Assembly: GCF_028475105.1 (NCBI RefSeq)
Contig: NZ_CP116936.1
Location: 1,736,001 to 1,800,000 of the forward strand
DNA length: 64,000 bases
From: Micromonospora sp. LH3U1
GTDB lineage: Bacteria; Actinomycetota; Actinomycetes; Mycobacteriales; Micromonosporaceae
Direction: 5' to 3'
In this document: one piece after another, positions 24,509-32,365 of the stretch
Position numbering within the stretch: position 1 is the first letter of the stretch
Layout of the letters: the number at the start of each line of letters is the position of its first letter
Notes under the pieces: model-generated
Databases searched by the model: none
Seen by the model: the letters and a program-made list of their open reading frames with translations, nothing else
Told to the model about the DNA's origin: nothing
Position numbers and translations under genes: made by a program

Positions 24509-26033
24509 TGCAGGAGGTCTGCGGGTAGGCGGTGTGCCCCTCGCCCTCCCAGGTGAGCACCCGGCCGACGCCCAGCATCGAAGCGAGCCGTGGGGTCTGC
24601 TCGTAGGGCGTCGCCGGGTCGCCGGTGGTGCCGACCACCACGATCGGCGGCGCGCCGTTCGCCTTCCCGGTCGGGTACGGGTCACGCCCGCCCGGCCACT
24701 CGACGCAGCTCAACATGCCAACCGCGAGAGCCGGCCCGAACAGCGGATATTTCGTGCGCCACTCGGACTGCAACTGCCGGATCTGCTCCCGGCTCGGCTT
24801 CTCCGTCTCGTCGGCGCAGTTGATGGCCAGGTTGGCGTCGAACAGATTCGAGTAGTGCCCGTCGTCCGCCCGGCCGGCGTACGCGTCGGCGAGGCGGAAC
24901 ACGTCCTTCGGATCGCCCTCGGCCAGCCGGTCGATCGCCTGGGCCAGCTCCTGCCAACCGGATTCCGTGTAGAGCGAGGAGATGACCGCGTAGAACACCC
25001 AGCCGGCGGTGGCCTCCCGCCCGTCGGCGCCGCGTACCGGGGAGACCTTTGCCTTGTCGATGGCCGAGGTGACCGCGGCGCGCGCGTCTGGAGCGATCGG
25101 GCAGCGGCCGGCGTTCGTCGCGCACCAGCGGGTGAAGTTGGTGAAGGCCCGCTCGAAGCCGCGGGCCTGGCTCTCCGAACCCTCCACCAGCCGCTGCTGC
25201 GGGTCGACCGCGCCGTCGAGCACCAGCGCCCGCACCCGCTGCGGGTAGAGCTGGGCGTACGTGGCGCCGAGCAGGGTGCCGTAGGAGTATCCGAGGTAGG
25301 TGAGCTTGTCGTCGCCGACGGCGGCGCGGACCGCGTCCATATCGCGGGCGGCCTGCTCGGTGCCGTACAGCGGCAACTGGTCGCCGTACCGATCGCCGCA
25401 GCCGCGCCCGATCCGCTGGTTCAGCCCGGCAAAGCCGTCGAACGCCGACGGGCTCGCTGGGTCCGGGTCGGAGCCGAAGCTGGCGTCCAGATCGGCATCG
25501 GAGATGCACTTCACCGGGCTGGACCGGGAGACCCCGCGCGGGTCGAAGCCGACAATGTCGAAACGCTCGGTGATCGAGGTGGGAAGCCCGCCGAACTGGG
25601 GGCCGAAGGAGAGGTAGACGGCGGTGTCGACGCCGGAGCCACCCGGGCCGCCCGGGTTGACCACCAGCGAGCCGACCCGGTCGCGCTGCTTCGTGGACCG
25701 GGCTCGCAGCAGGGCGATCTCGAAGGTCTGCCCGGCGCCCGGGCCAGCGGTCGCCCCACCGCCGGTGCCCCAGTCGCGGGGCACCGCGATCCGGGCGCAC
25801 TCGTAGCGCATGTCCGGTGCTCCGCGCCCGACCAGCTCGTCGGGCACCTCCGGGCAGGACCGCCAGGTCGGCGCGCTACCGGCCGGCGCTGCCGCACCCT
25901 CCACCTCGGTGCGCGGCGCGAACGCCGGCAGCGTGCAGCCGGCGGTGAGCAGCGCGGCCACGGCGAAGGCGGCCAGATTGCGACGGACCCGGCGACTGGT
26001 CGCCCTCCGAGGCTGGTCGACGGTGCGGGTCAC
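24435..26033 (-). CDS. Secreted tripeptidyl-aminopeptidase-like alpha/beta-hydrolase lipoprotein
   Basis: This 532-residue protein from the GTG at 26033 has a basic N-terminus and a lipobox LTAGC (Cys33), so it is probably anchored outside the cell. The alpha/beta-hydrolase core has the oxyanion segment NPGGPGGSG and the nucleophile elbow GYSYGTLLG. The acidic residue lies in TTGDPATPYE, and the catalytic His in GEGHTAY. A C-terminal TAP-like domain with Cys residues is typical of the SlpD/SlpE and tripeptidyl-aminopeptidase family that removes tripeptides from secreted proteins. The exact specificity is inferred from family. Its 3' end overlaps the K+-channel gene antisense by 74 bases. Confidence 0.88.
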   Translation of the reverse strand: MTRTVDQPRRATSRRVRRNLAAFAVAALLTAGCTLPAFAPRTEVEGAAAPAGSAPTWRSCPEVPDELVGRGAPDMRYECARIAVPRDWGTGGGATAGPGAGQTFEIALLRARSTKQRDRVGSLVVNPGGPGGSGVDTAVYLSFGPQFGGLPTSITERFDIVGFDPRGVSRSSPVKCISDADLDASFGSDPDPASPSAFDGFAGLNQRIGRGCGDRYGDQLPLYGTEQAARDMDAVRAAVGDDKLTYLGYSYGTLLGATYAQLYPQRVRALVLDGAVDPQQRLVEGSESQARGFERAFTNFTRWCATNAGRCPIAPDARAAVTSAIDKAKVSPVRGADGREATAGWVFYAVISSLYTESGWQELAQAIDRLAEGDPKDVFRLADAYAGRADDGHYSNLFDANLAINCADETEKPSREQIRQLQSEWRTKYPLFGPALAVGMLSCVEWPGGRDPYPTGKANGAPPIVVVGTTGDPATPYEQTPRLASMLGVGRVLTWEGEGHTAYPQTSCITNAVDAYLLDLIVPPEGKRCPAR

Positions 26034-26064
26034 GTGGTCCTCCGAGGTCGAGTCGACGGCCAGG

Positions 26065-27180
26065 TTACGCCGGGCCGGTGGCGGGCCGGTCCACGGTGGC
26101 CGCCGGGTCGCCGCGCAGCACCTGGTCCACATCGAAGCGGATCGGGCGGTCGAGCTGGTCGTAGCGGCAGGATCGGGGATCGCGGTCCGGGCGCCAGCGG
26201 ACGAACTGGGCCGTGTGCCGGAACCGTTCGCCTTCCATCGCGTCGTAGCCCACCTCGACCACCAGCTCCGGGCGCACCGGCTCCCACTCCAGGTTCTTCG
26301 TGCCGGTCCACCGGCTCACCCCACCCGGGATGCGTTGGCCGCGCTCGTGGTCGCCGTGCACCCACGGGTGCGCGCCGCCGGTGTCCCGGTAGGGCGCCAG
26401 CTCGTCGAGCAACTCCGCGCGGCGGGCCATGCTGAACGACGCGCTCACCCCCACGTGATGCAGGACCCCGGCGTCGTCGTACAGGCCGAGGAGCAGCGAA
26501 CCCACCACCGGGCCGGACTTGTGCCAGCGGAAGCCGGCGACCACCGCGTCCGCGGTGCGGGCGTGCTTGACCTTGAACATCAGCCGCTTGCCCGGCTCGT
26601 ACGGCAGATCGGCCGGCTTGACGATCAGGCCGTCCAGCCCGGCGCCCTCGAAGACGTCGAACCAGCGGCGCGCGGTGTCGGCATCCGTGGTGACCTGGGT
26701 GACGTGCACCGGCGGGCGCACCCCGGCCAGCGCCTCGACCAACCGCTCCCGGCGGCGCGGGTAGGGCTGGTCGAGCAGTGCCTCGTCGCCGATGGCCAGC
26801 AGGTCGAACGCGACGAAGTCGGCCGGTGTGGTCTCGGCGAGCATCTTCACCCGGGACGCGGCCGGGTGGATGCGCTGGGCCAGCAGCTCGAAATCCAACC
26901 GGGGCTGGCCGCTAGGCCCGTCGCGCCGGATGACGATCAACTCACCGTCGACCGCGCACCGCTCGGGCAGCTGCCGGCGGGCCTGCTCGACCACCTCGGG
27001 GAAGTAGCGGGTCATCGACTTGCCGCCCCGGCTGGCCAGCTCGACCTCGTCGCCGTCGCGGAACACGATGCACCGGAACCCGTCCCACTTGGGCTCGTAG
27101 GTCACGCCGGGTGTGGTGGGCAGCTTGGGAACGCTCTTGGCCAGCATCGGCTCGACCGGCGGGTTTATCGGCAGGTCCAC
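26065..27180 (-). CDS. ATP-dependent DNA ligase (LigC/LigD ligase-domain type)
   Basis: This is a 371-residue ligase. Motif I is YEPKWDGFRCIVF, with the AMP-accepting lysine. The other nucleotidyltransferase motifs are visible as VDGELIV (III), VAFDLLAIG (IIIa), LDGLIVKPADLPYEPG (IV) and MFKVKH (V). A C-terminal OB-fold follows with RWRPDRDP. It lacks polymerase and phosphoesterase domains. Actinobacteria use such ligases in base-excision repair back-up and non-homologous end joining. The separate LigD-type polymerase at 9831 could be the functional partner. The GTG start at 27180 gives a normal N-terminus. It lies 31 bases upstream of the hydrolase gene on the same strand. Confidence 0.9.
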   Translation of the reverse strand: MDLPINPPVEPMLAKSVPKLPTTPGVTYEPKWDGFRCIVFRDGDEVELASRGGKSMTRYFPEVVEQARRQLPERCAVDGELIVIRRDGPSGQPRLDFELLAQRIHPAASRVKMLAETTPADFVAFDLLAIGDEALLDQPYPRRRERLVEALAGVRPPVHVTQVTTDADTARRWFDVFEGAGLDGLIVKPADLPYEPGKRLMFKVKHARTADAVVAGFRWHKSGPVVGSLLLGLYDDAGVLHHVGVSASFSMARRAELLDELAPYRDTGGAHPWVHGDHERGQRIPGGVSRWTGTKNLEWEPVRPELVVEVGYDAMEGERFRHTAQFVRWRPDRDPRSCRYDQLDRPIRFDVDQVLRGDPAATVDRPATGPA

Positions 27181-27315
27181 GGCGACAAGTCAATCAGACG
27201 GTGCCGACAGTCGTGAGGCAGATCACCGTGGGCGACGGGGTGGCGTGTCCGTCGGCGCGCCGCTCGTCCCGACCGGGCGAATTGGATAACCGCAGGTCAG
27301 AGCTACTTTCGCCAG

Positions 27316-27528
27316 GTGTCCGAGTGGGTCTGTGACTGCTGCGGGCGGTGGCGGGTGAGCGTCGAGCTGATCCGGGGCCGCTACCGCTACCGGCTGACCC
27401 GCCGTTACCCGGAGCGGTTCGGCGGCGGCCGGAACGTGCTCGGCGAGGTCGGGTCGGTGCCGGAGCTGGAAGAGCTGCTGCGTCGGCGTACCCCATTGAG
27501 CCTGGCCGACCTGCGCGAAGCCGCCTGA
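27316..27528 (+). CDS. Small CxCC-containing protein of unknown function
   Basis: This is a 70-residue basic protein starting with a GTG at 27316. It opens with WVCDCCGRWRVSVELIRGRYRYRLTRRYPERFGG and ends in an acidic helical part (VPELEELLRRRTPLSLADLREAA). The CDCCG cluster could bind a metal but lacks a clear second pair. Similar short proteins occur in actinobacteria without known role. Codon bias matches its neighbours. It is 131 bases before a SRPBCC gene on the same strand. Confidence 0.6.
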   Translation: MSEWVCDCCGRWRVSVELIRGRYRYRLTRRYPERFGGGRNVLGEVGSVPELEELLRRRTPLSLADLREAA

Positions 27529-27659
27529 TCCCGCTCGCCGGCGGGCCCGCGGCCCGGCTGATGACCGGCTACCCGGTGGATGCCGGCGTCACGATCCACC
27601 CGGCAGCCTCGTCTGCATGCGTGGCGGGCGCCGGACGGTGCCGCCGGGAAGGGGACGCG

Positions 27660-28082
27660 ATGCGGTTCGAAGCCGGTACGGAGATCGCTGCCGACGTCGA
27701 GCAGGTGTGGGCGGTGCTGGTCGACGTGGGGCGCTGGCCGGAGTGGACGGCCTCGGTGTCCCGGGCCGAGCGGGGGGAGCCGGGCTCCCTCAGCGTCGGC
27801 GCGACTGCCCGGTTGACCCAGCCGAAGCTGCGGCCGGCGGTGTGGCGGGTCACCGAACTGACCGAGCAGCGCGAGTTCGTCTGGGTCTCCGACGCCCCGG
27901 GTGTGCGGACCACGGCGGAGCACCGGCTGCTGCCGCTGACCGACGGGCGTACCCGGGTCGAGCTGGCAATGAGCCAGTCCGGGCCGCTGGCCGGCCTGAT
28001 CGGCTGGCTGTACGGCGGCCTGTTCCGTCGCTACCTGCGCCTGGAGGCCGACGGCCTCAAGCGTCGGAGTGAGCGGGGTTGA
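27660..28082 (+). CDS. SRPBCC (START-like/polyketide-cyclase-fold) protein
   Basis: This 140-residue single-domain protein has the typical beginning MRFEAGTEIAADVEQVWAVLVDVGRWPEWTASVSRAE, where the helix-grip fold starts. The middle strands are RLTQPKLRPAVWRVTELTEQREFVW, and the C-terminal helix is GWLYGGLFRRYLRLEADGLKRR. Such proteins form a deep hydrophobic ligand pocket and act as cyclases, hydrolases or lipid binders; the ligand is not predictable. The ATG at 27660 has GGAAGGGGAC upstream. Its last 26 bases overlap the convergent GNAT gene. Confidence 0.87.
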   Translation: MRFEAGTEIAADVEQVWAVLVDVGRWPEWTASVSRAERGEPGSLSVGATARLTQPKLRPAVWRVTELTEQREFVWVSDAPGVRTTAEHRLLPLTDGRTRVELAMSQSGPLAGLIGWLYGGLFRRYLRLEADGLKRRSERG

Positions 28083-28551
28083 CGGCCGGCTTCTCCAGCA
28101 CGGCCAACCGGATGCCGTTCGGGTCCGGGCGGTACGACACGATCCGGTAGCCGTGCCGTTGGTAGAGCCGCAGGTTGCGGGCGCTGTCCGCCCCGGTGAA
28201 CAGGGTGAACAGGGTCACCCGGTCGGTGCAGGCCGCCTCGATCGCGGTGAGCAGTCGACCCCCGAGACCTCGCCCCTGGTGGTCCGGGGCGACCGACAAC
28301 CGCCCGACGTGCGCGGTGTCGCCGTCCAGGGTGGCCCGCACGGAGCCGACCAGCCGGTGCCCGAGCCGTGCGGCGAGCACGGTGGTCGAGCCGGTCAGCA
28401 CCGCCCGGACCTCGTCCAGTGTCTCGGTCAACGGCGGCAGGAACGGGTCGGTGTAGTGCTGTGCTTCGGTCAGGTACGCGGCGCGCTGCACGGTGAGAAT
28501 CTCGCCGGCGTCCGCGACACCGGCCGGGACGATGCTGACCTCGACGCTCAT
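28057..28551 (-). CDS. GNAT family N-acetyltransferase
   Basis: This is a 164-residue acetyltransferase from the ATG at 28551. The N-terminal VSIVPAGVADAGEILTVQRAAYLTEAQHY is followed by VGRLSVAPDHQGRGLGGRLLTAIEA, containing the acetyl-CoA-binding HQGRGLG loop. NLRLYQRHGYRIVSYRP near the C-terminus is the typical final GNAT strand. The acceptor is unknown. It overlaps the 3' end of the SRPBCC gene and is divergent from the DUF1990 gene, with about 97 bases between the starts. Confidence 0.87.
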   Translation of the reverse strand: MSVEVSIVPAGVADAGEILTVQRAAYLTEAQHYTDPFLPPLTETLDEVRAVLTGSTTVLAARLGHRLVGSVRATLDGDTAHVGRLSVAPDHQGRGLGGRLLTAIEAACTDRVTLFTLFTGADSARNLRLYQRHGYRIVSYRPDPNGIRLAVLEKPAVNPAHSDA

Positions 28552-28648
28552 CGGGGCAGCACACCACAACCGTCACCGGCGCCGACCGGCGGCCCGCCCG
28601 AGCCGGCCGTACCCTGGCGCGTGTCCGGCCGAGGTCGAGGGGGAAACG

Positions 28649-29260
28649 GTGGTCGAGCTGACGTACCCGGAGGTGGGGGCGACCCGGCACGGGCCGCTGC
28701 CCGGCGGATACCACCACCTGCGCCACCGGTACCCGATGCCAGCGGGCTGCTTCGAGGCCGCGGCCGAGGCGGTGCTGAGCTGGCGGTTGCACCGCGCCGC
28801 CGGGGTCCGGATGCGCGCCGACGCCCCACGCGCCACCGAGGGTGTGCTGGTTACGGCCGGTCTCGGCGTGGGCCCGGCCCGCATCTGGGGGCCCTGCCGG
28901 GTGATCTGGAGTGAGGAGTCACCGACGCTGGCCGGCTTCGGCTACGGCACCCTGACCGGGCATCCGGAGCGGGGCGAGGAGGCGTTCCTGGTCGGCCGGG
29001 ACGACGACGGCGCGGTCTGGTTCGAGGTACGCGCGTTCAGCCTTCCGCTGAGTACTGACCGCTGCGGCACTCAGAACCGGGCGAACGAGCGGATCGGCGC
29101 GCGCGGGCCGTACTTCGGCGCTCGGAGACCGGCGGCCTCCAGCAGCAGACAGACCCGGCCCCGGTGCCCCCGGAACGGCTCCAGCAGGGCCAACATCCGG
29201 GCGTCGTCGCCCCTCGGCTCGCCCGCGAGCGCCCAGGCCACCGTGTTCGGGATGTGGTAG
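28649..29260 (+). CDS. DUF1990 protein with truncated and replaced C-terminus
   Basis: Residues 1 to about 135 match the DUF1990 family well: VVELTYPEVGATRHGPLPGGYHHL, AVLSWRLHRAAGVRM, WGPCRVIW, AGFGYGTLTGHPERGEEAFLV and VWFEVRAFSLP. Normally another 30-40 residues follow, with a helical RRxxxALRR tail. Here similarity stops near 29045 and the frame runs on through the antisense end of the neighbouring glycosylase gene to 29260. This adds about 65 Arg/Ser-rich residues that look like non-coding-strand translation. The gene has therefore lost its natural 3' end. GTG at 28649 with GAGGGGGAAAC upstream is the chosen start. The function of DUF1990 is unknown. Confidence 0.7.
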   Translation: MVELTYPEVGATRHGPLPGGYHHLRHRYPMPAGCFEAAAEAVLSWRLHRAAGVRMRADAPRATEGVLVTAGLGVGPARIWGPCRVIWSEESPTLAGFGYGTLTGHPERGEEAFLVGRDDDGAVWFEVRAFSLPLSTDRCGTQNRANERIGARGPYFGARRPAASSSRQTRPRCPRNGSSRANIRASSPLGSPASAQATVFGMW

Positions 29261-29991
29261 TCGCCGACGCTGACCGCGTCCGGGTCCCCGTACGCGATCC
29301 GGACCACCTCGGCGGCCGTCCACGGGCCGATGCCGGGGATCGCGGTGAGCCGGCGGGTGGCCTCGGTGGCGTCGTCGCTGCGTTCCAGGCGGTCGGCGAG
29401 CGCTGCGGCGCGACGCAGCGTGTCGGCCCGGCGCTGCTCCACCCCGAACGGGTGGAACACCCAGTACGGAGTGGCGGCCACCGCGGCGGCCTCGGGCGGC
29501 AGGAGCAGCGGCTGCAACGGACCGGGCGCCGGCTCCCGGAAGTGCCGCACGGTCGCCGCGTAGGCCCGGTACGCCTCCTTGCCGGTGACCTTCTGCTCGA
29601 AGATCGCGCGCAGCAGCCGGGGGAAGACCTGCCCGGTCGTGGGCATCCGCAGCCCCCGGTGCTCCCGGGCCAGCCGGGCGACCAGCGGGTGCGCCCCGGC
29701 CAGCTCGGCGAAACCGGTCAGGTCGTCGCGCAGCCCGGCGATCGCGTCGGCGCGGGCCAGGACATGCTCGGCGCCCGGCCCGTAGCCCTCCGCGAGCAAC
29801 TCGCCCCCGGTTGGCCGCAGCGCGAGAGTGGCCGGTCCGTCCGGGGTGCGGGACGCCCACCAGAAGGTGCCGGCGGCCACGCGCGCGCACGGGTCGTACG
29901 GGCTGAAGGTGAGCGCGCGGACCGAAGCGGCCAGCCGGTAGCCGACCGGTGGGTGCAGCACCCTGGTCGCGGCGGGTTCGGTCTCGGTCAC
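29071..29991 (-). CDS. DNA-3-methyladenine glycosylase II (AlkA-like, HhH-GPD)
   Basis: This 306-residue base-excision glycosylase is read from the GTG at 29991. The N-terminal part resembles the beta-sheet domain of AlkA-type enzymes. The HhH-GPD domain contains PTTGQVFPRLLRAIFEQKVTGKEA, then the helix-hairpin-helix LTAIPGIGPWTAAEVVRIAYGDPDAVSVGDYHIPN with the catalytic Asp in the VGDYHIP position. There is no FeS cluster. It probably removes alkylated purines. The C-terminal residues overlap antisense with the extended DUF1990 frame. The longer upstream reading frame is rejected as it has no similarity and lies in the intergenic region. Confidence 0.87.
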   Translation of the reverse strand: MTETEPAATRVLHPPVGYRLAASVRALTFSPYDPCARVAAGTFWWASRTPDGPATLALRPTGGELLAEGYGPGAEHVLARADAIAGLRDDLTGFAELAGAHPLVARLAREHRGLRMPTTGQVFPRLLRAIFEQKVTGKEAYRAYAATVRHFREPAPGPLQPLLLPPEAAAVAATPYWVFHPFGVEQRRADTLRRAAALADRLERSDDATEATRRLTAIPGIGPWTAAEVVRIAYGDPDAVSVGDYHIPNTVAWALAGEPRGDDARMLALLEPFRGHRGRVCLLLEAAGLRAPKYGPRAPIRSFARF

Positions 29992-30484
29992 GCCGCTACT
30001 CTGCCAGGTCACGGTGCGGACCTGACGGCCGCCGTACTGGTCCCGTGGTCGGTTGGGGAGGATCTCGAGGGCACGTTCAGGCGGCCGTATCGGCGTCGGA
30101 AACCACCCGAACAGCCAGGATTCTTCCGGCGAACCAGTGCAGAACGTCTTTATGCCACCAGAGGTTGTGGGCCGGGTATCGATCATGTGGTTGTTTGATG
30201 GCCTGCAGGTAAACGCACTGTCCCGGGCCACCTGCGGCGGCCACCATCGTCCCCACTCGCGGGAGACCGTGGTCCGGCCCGGAGATCGGTGTCCGCCCCC
30301 CTCCGCTCCACGCGGCGTGCGGTCGGCGCCGGATCGCCATGCAGTGCCAACGGGGGATCTGTGGAAAGGCAAGCAGTGATGGCTGCACGAGTGTGTGTCG
30401 AATCAGTGCGAGTGGGGTTTCGGGCCGCCGCTATCCAGCACCAGGGCTGACGGTGGCCGCCGATGAGGTGGCCGTCCCGAGCGG
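29992..30484. promoter_or_regulatory. 493-bp gap holding the likely promoter of the Stealth operon
   Basis: No coding frame here has plausible codon usage or similarity. The composition is mixed, with a somewhat lower-GC stretch around 30100-30230 (for example GGTTGTTTGATGG). The region must contain promoters for the divergent glycosylase gene and the five-gene surface-glycan operon. I could not identify a specific operator, riboswitch or terminator. Confidence 0.4.
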
Positions 30485-32365
30485 ATGGCCCGGCGCATGA
30501 TCGCCCTGAAGGTCTACCGACTTCTGCCATCGCCGGTACGGCGGCGCCTGCTCGGTATGTTGCCCGCCCACCGGCGGATCGGCATGGTGCAGACGCTCTC
30601 CCGGCCGCGCGGCGGCGACACCGTGCATCCCTTGGGTGCCCGGGTGACCGTGCCCGACGGTGGCGTCCGAACCAAGGCCGAGGTGGTCGCCACGGCTACG
30701 CCGTTGGAGCAGTGGCATCGCAACCTCACCGCTGTCACCACCGCGCTGCACGCGGCCGGCATCGAGTACCACTGCATCCGTAACGATGACCATCTGCGCA
30801 GCACCGTCGCAGTCCTCGACGACCAACGGCCGGCGGTGCAACGCCTCATCCGCTCCGCGCCGGAGCTGTCGGGAGCCAACGTCCGGGTGGTGCAGGTCCA
30901 GCCCGGTCGGGACCAGCCGGACGCCGCCCCGACCGAGGTGTTCCAGGTCTGCTTCCCGGTGACCGACGCCCGGGCCGGTGTGGTCCTCGGCGCCCAGTTC
31001 GCCTGCGAGATCGAGTTCTGGAGCCGGCGCGGGGACATGGTCCGTGCGCCTCGACGCAACGGGGTCGTCGACGAGGCGCCCGCCCGGGCACAACCGGTCC
31101 GGGTGGCCGCGGCACTGATGAGTCACTTCGTGCCCGAGGCCGACGACCACACCTACGGCACCCGCCGAGACCTGGCCGTCCGGGCACCGGACCGCATTGG
31201 CTTCCCGATCGACGCCGTCTACACCTGGGTGGACGGCTCCGACCCGCAGTGGCAGAAGCGGAAGTCGACGGCGCTCGGCGCCCCCGACGGCCCGCTGCAC
31301 GCGGTCGCGGCGAACTCGTCGCGCTACCACAACCGCGACGAGCTGCGGTATTCGATGCGCTCGCTGCACAGCTTCGCGCCCTGGCTGCGGCGGATCTTCC
31401 TGATCACCGACAGTCAGTTGCCGAGCTGGCTCGACCCGAGCCATCCGATGATCACGCTCATCTCACACGCCGAACTCTTCGCCGACCTCGGCGGCCGGTC
31501 GTCGTACAACTCGCACGCCATCGAGTCCCGACTGCACCGGATCGATGGTCTGGCCGAACACTTCCTCTACCTCAACGACGACGTGTTCCTCGGGCGTCCG
31601 CTGCTGCCGAACCACTTCTTCCACGCCAACGGGATCGCGAAGTTCTTCCCCTCGCCGGCGCAGTTCGGCCTGGGCGAGGCGAAGTCGGAGGATCCGCCGG
31701 TGAAAGCCGCCGGAAAGAACAACCGTCGACACATCCAGCGGCAGTTCGGCGTGACCATCACGCAGAAGATGAAGCACACCCCGTTCGCGCTGCGACGCAG
31801 CATCATGCAGCAGATCGAGGGCCGGCTGCCGGAGGAGGTGATGGCCACCGCGCGGCACCGGTTCCGTCACCACGGCGACCTGTCCATCCCGTCGTCACTG
31901 CACCAGTACTGGGCGTTCCTGACCGCGCAGGCGGTTCCCGGCGACATCGAGTACGAGTACGCGGACCTGGGCCACCCCTCGACCCCCGCCCGACTGGCCG
32001 AGTTGCTGGCCCGCCGGCACCGCGACGTCTTCTGCCTCAACGACACCGATTCCGATCCACGGTCGTTCGAGGAGCAGGAGAAGATGTTGGCCGACTTCCT
32101 GCCGCGCTACCTGCCCTTCCCCGCCCCGTTCGAGCTGCCAGACGACGTGGTGGCGGAGCGGCGGGCCGTGGGCGCCGGAGAGCTGTGGCGGCGGTCGTAC
32201 CGCCCGGTGCTGGATGCCCGTCGGGCCGCTCCGGTCGACGCGCCGACCATGCCGAACAACATGCTCAACACGGTCACCGACTTCAAGGCCGTCCTCGAAC
32301 CGAGAGAGCGGCCCTACCCAGGCCGCCGAGGACCCGATCCAGTTGGGGAGCGACGTGACGGCTGA
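30485..32365 (+). CDS. Stealth-family sugar-1-phosphate transferase (first of three)
   Basis: This 626-residue protein contains the Stealth conserved regions. CR1 is FPIDAVYTWVDGSDPQWQ (about 240-257), CR2 is NRDELRYSMRSL (283-294), and CR3 includes YNSHAIESRLHRIDGLAEHFLYLNDDVF (341-368). CR4 holds HHGDLSIPSSLHQYWAFL (462-479). Stealth proteins transfer hexose-1-phosphate groups from nucleotide sugars to build phosphodiester-linked glycans (for example the serogroup A meningococcal capsule, mycobacterial CpsY, and human GNPTAB). The 240-residue N-terminal region, ending in GAQFACEIEFW, is shared with the other two Stealth proteins here. A unique C-terminal tail of about 70 residues follows CR4. 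It is the first gene of the operon. The sugar is unknown. Confidence 0.9.
   Translation: MARRMIALKVYRLLPSPVRRRLLGMLPAHRRIGMVQTLSRPRGGDTVHPLGARVTVPDGGVRTKAEVVATATPLEQWHRNLTAVTTALHAAGIEYHCIRNDDHLRSTVAVLDDQRPAVQRLIRSAPELSGANVRVVQVQPGRDQPDAAPTEVFQVCFPVTDARAGVVLGAQFACEIEFWSRRGDMVRAPRRNGVVDEAPARAQPVRVAAALMSHFVPEADDHTYGTRRDLAVRAPDRIGFPIDAVYTWVDGSDPQWQKRKSTALGAPDGPLHAVAANSSRYHNRDELRYSMRSLHSFAPWLRRIFLITDSQLPSWLDPSHPMITLISHAELFADLGGRSSYNSHAIESRLHRIDGLAEHFLYLNDDVFLGRPLLPNHFFHANGIAKFFPSPAQFGLGEAKSEDPPVKAAGKNNRRHIQRQFGVTITQKMKHTPFALRRSIMQQIEGRLPEEVMATARHRFRHHGDLSIPSSLHQYWAFLTAQAVPGDIEYEYADLGHPSTPARLAELLARRHRDVFCLNDTDSDPRSFEEQEKMLADFLPRYLPFPAPFELPDDVVAERRAVGAGELWRRSYRPVLDARRAAPVDAPTMPNNMLNTVTDFKAVLEPRERPYPGRRGPDPVGERRDG

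Noticed and set aside
29992..30484. Several open frames in the gap before the Stealth operon
   Set aside because: Codon usage is poor, there is no similarity to known proteins and frames overlap each other; treated as a regulatory region.
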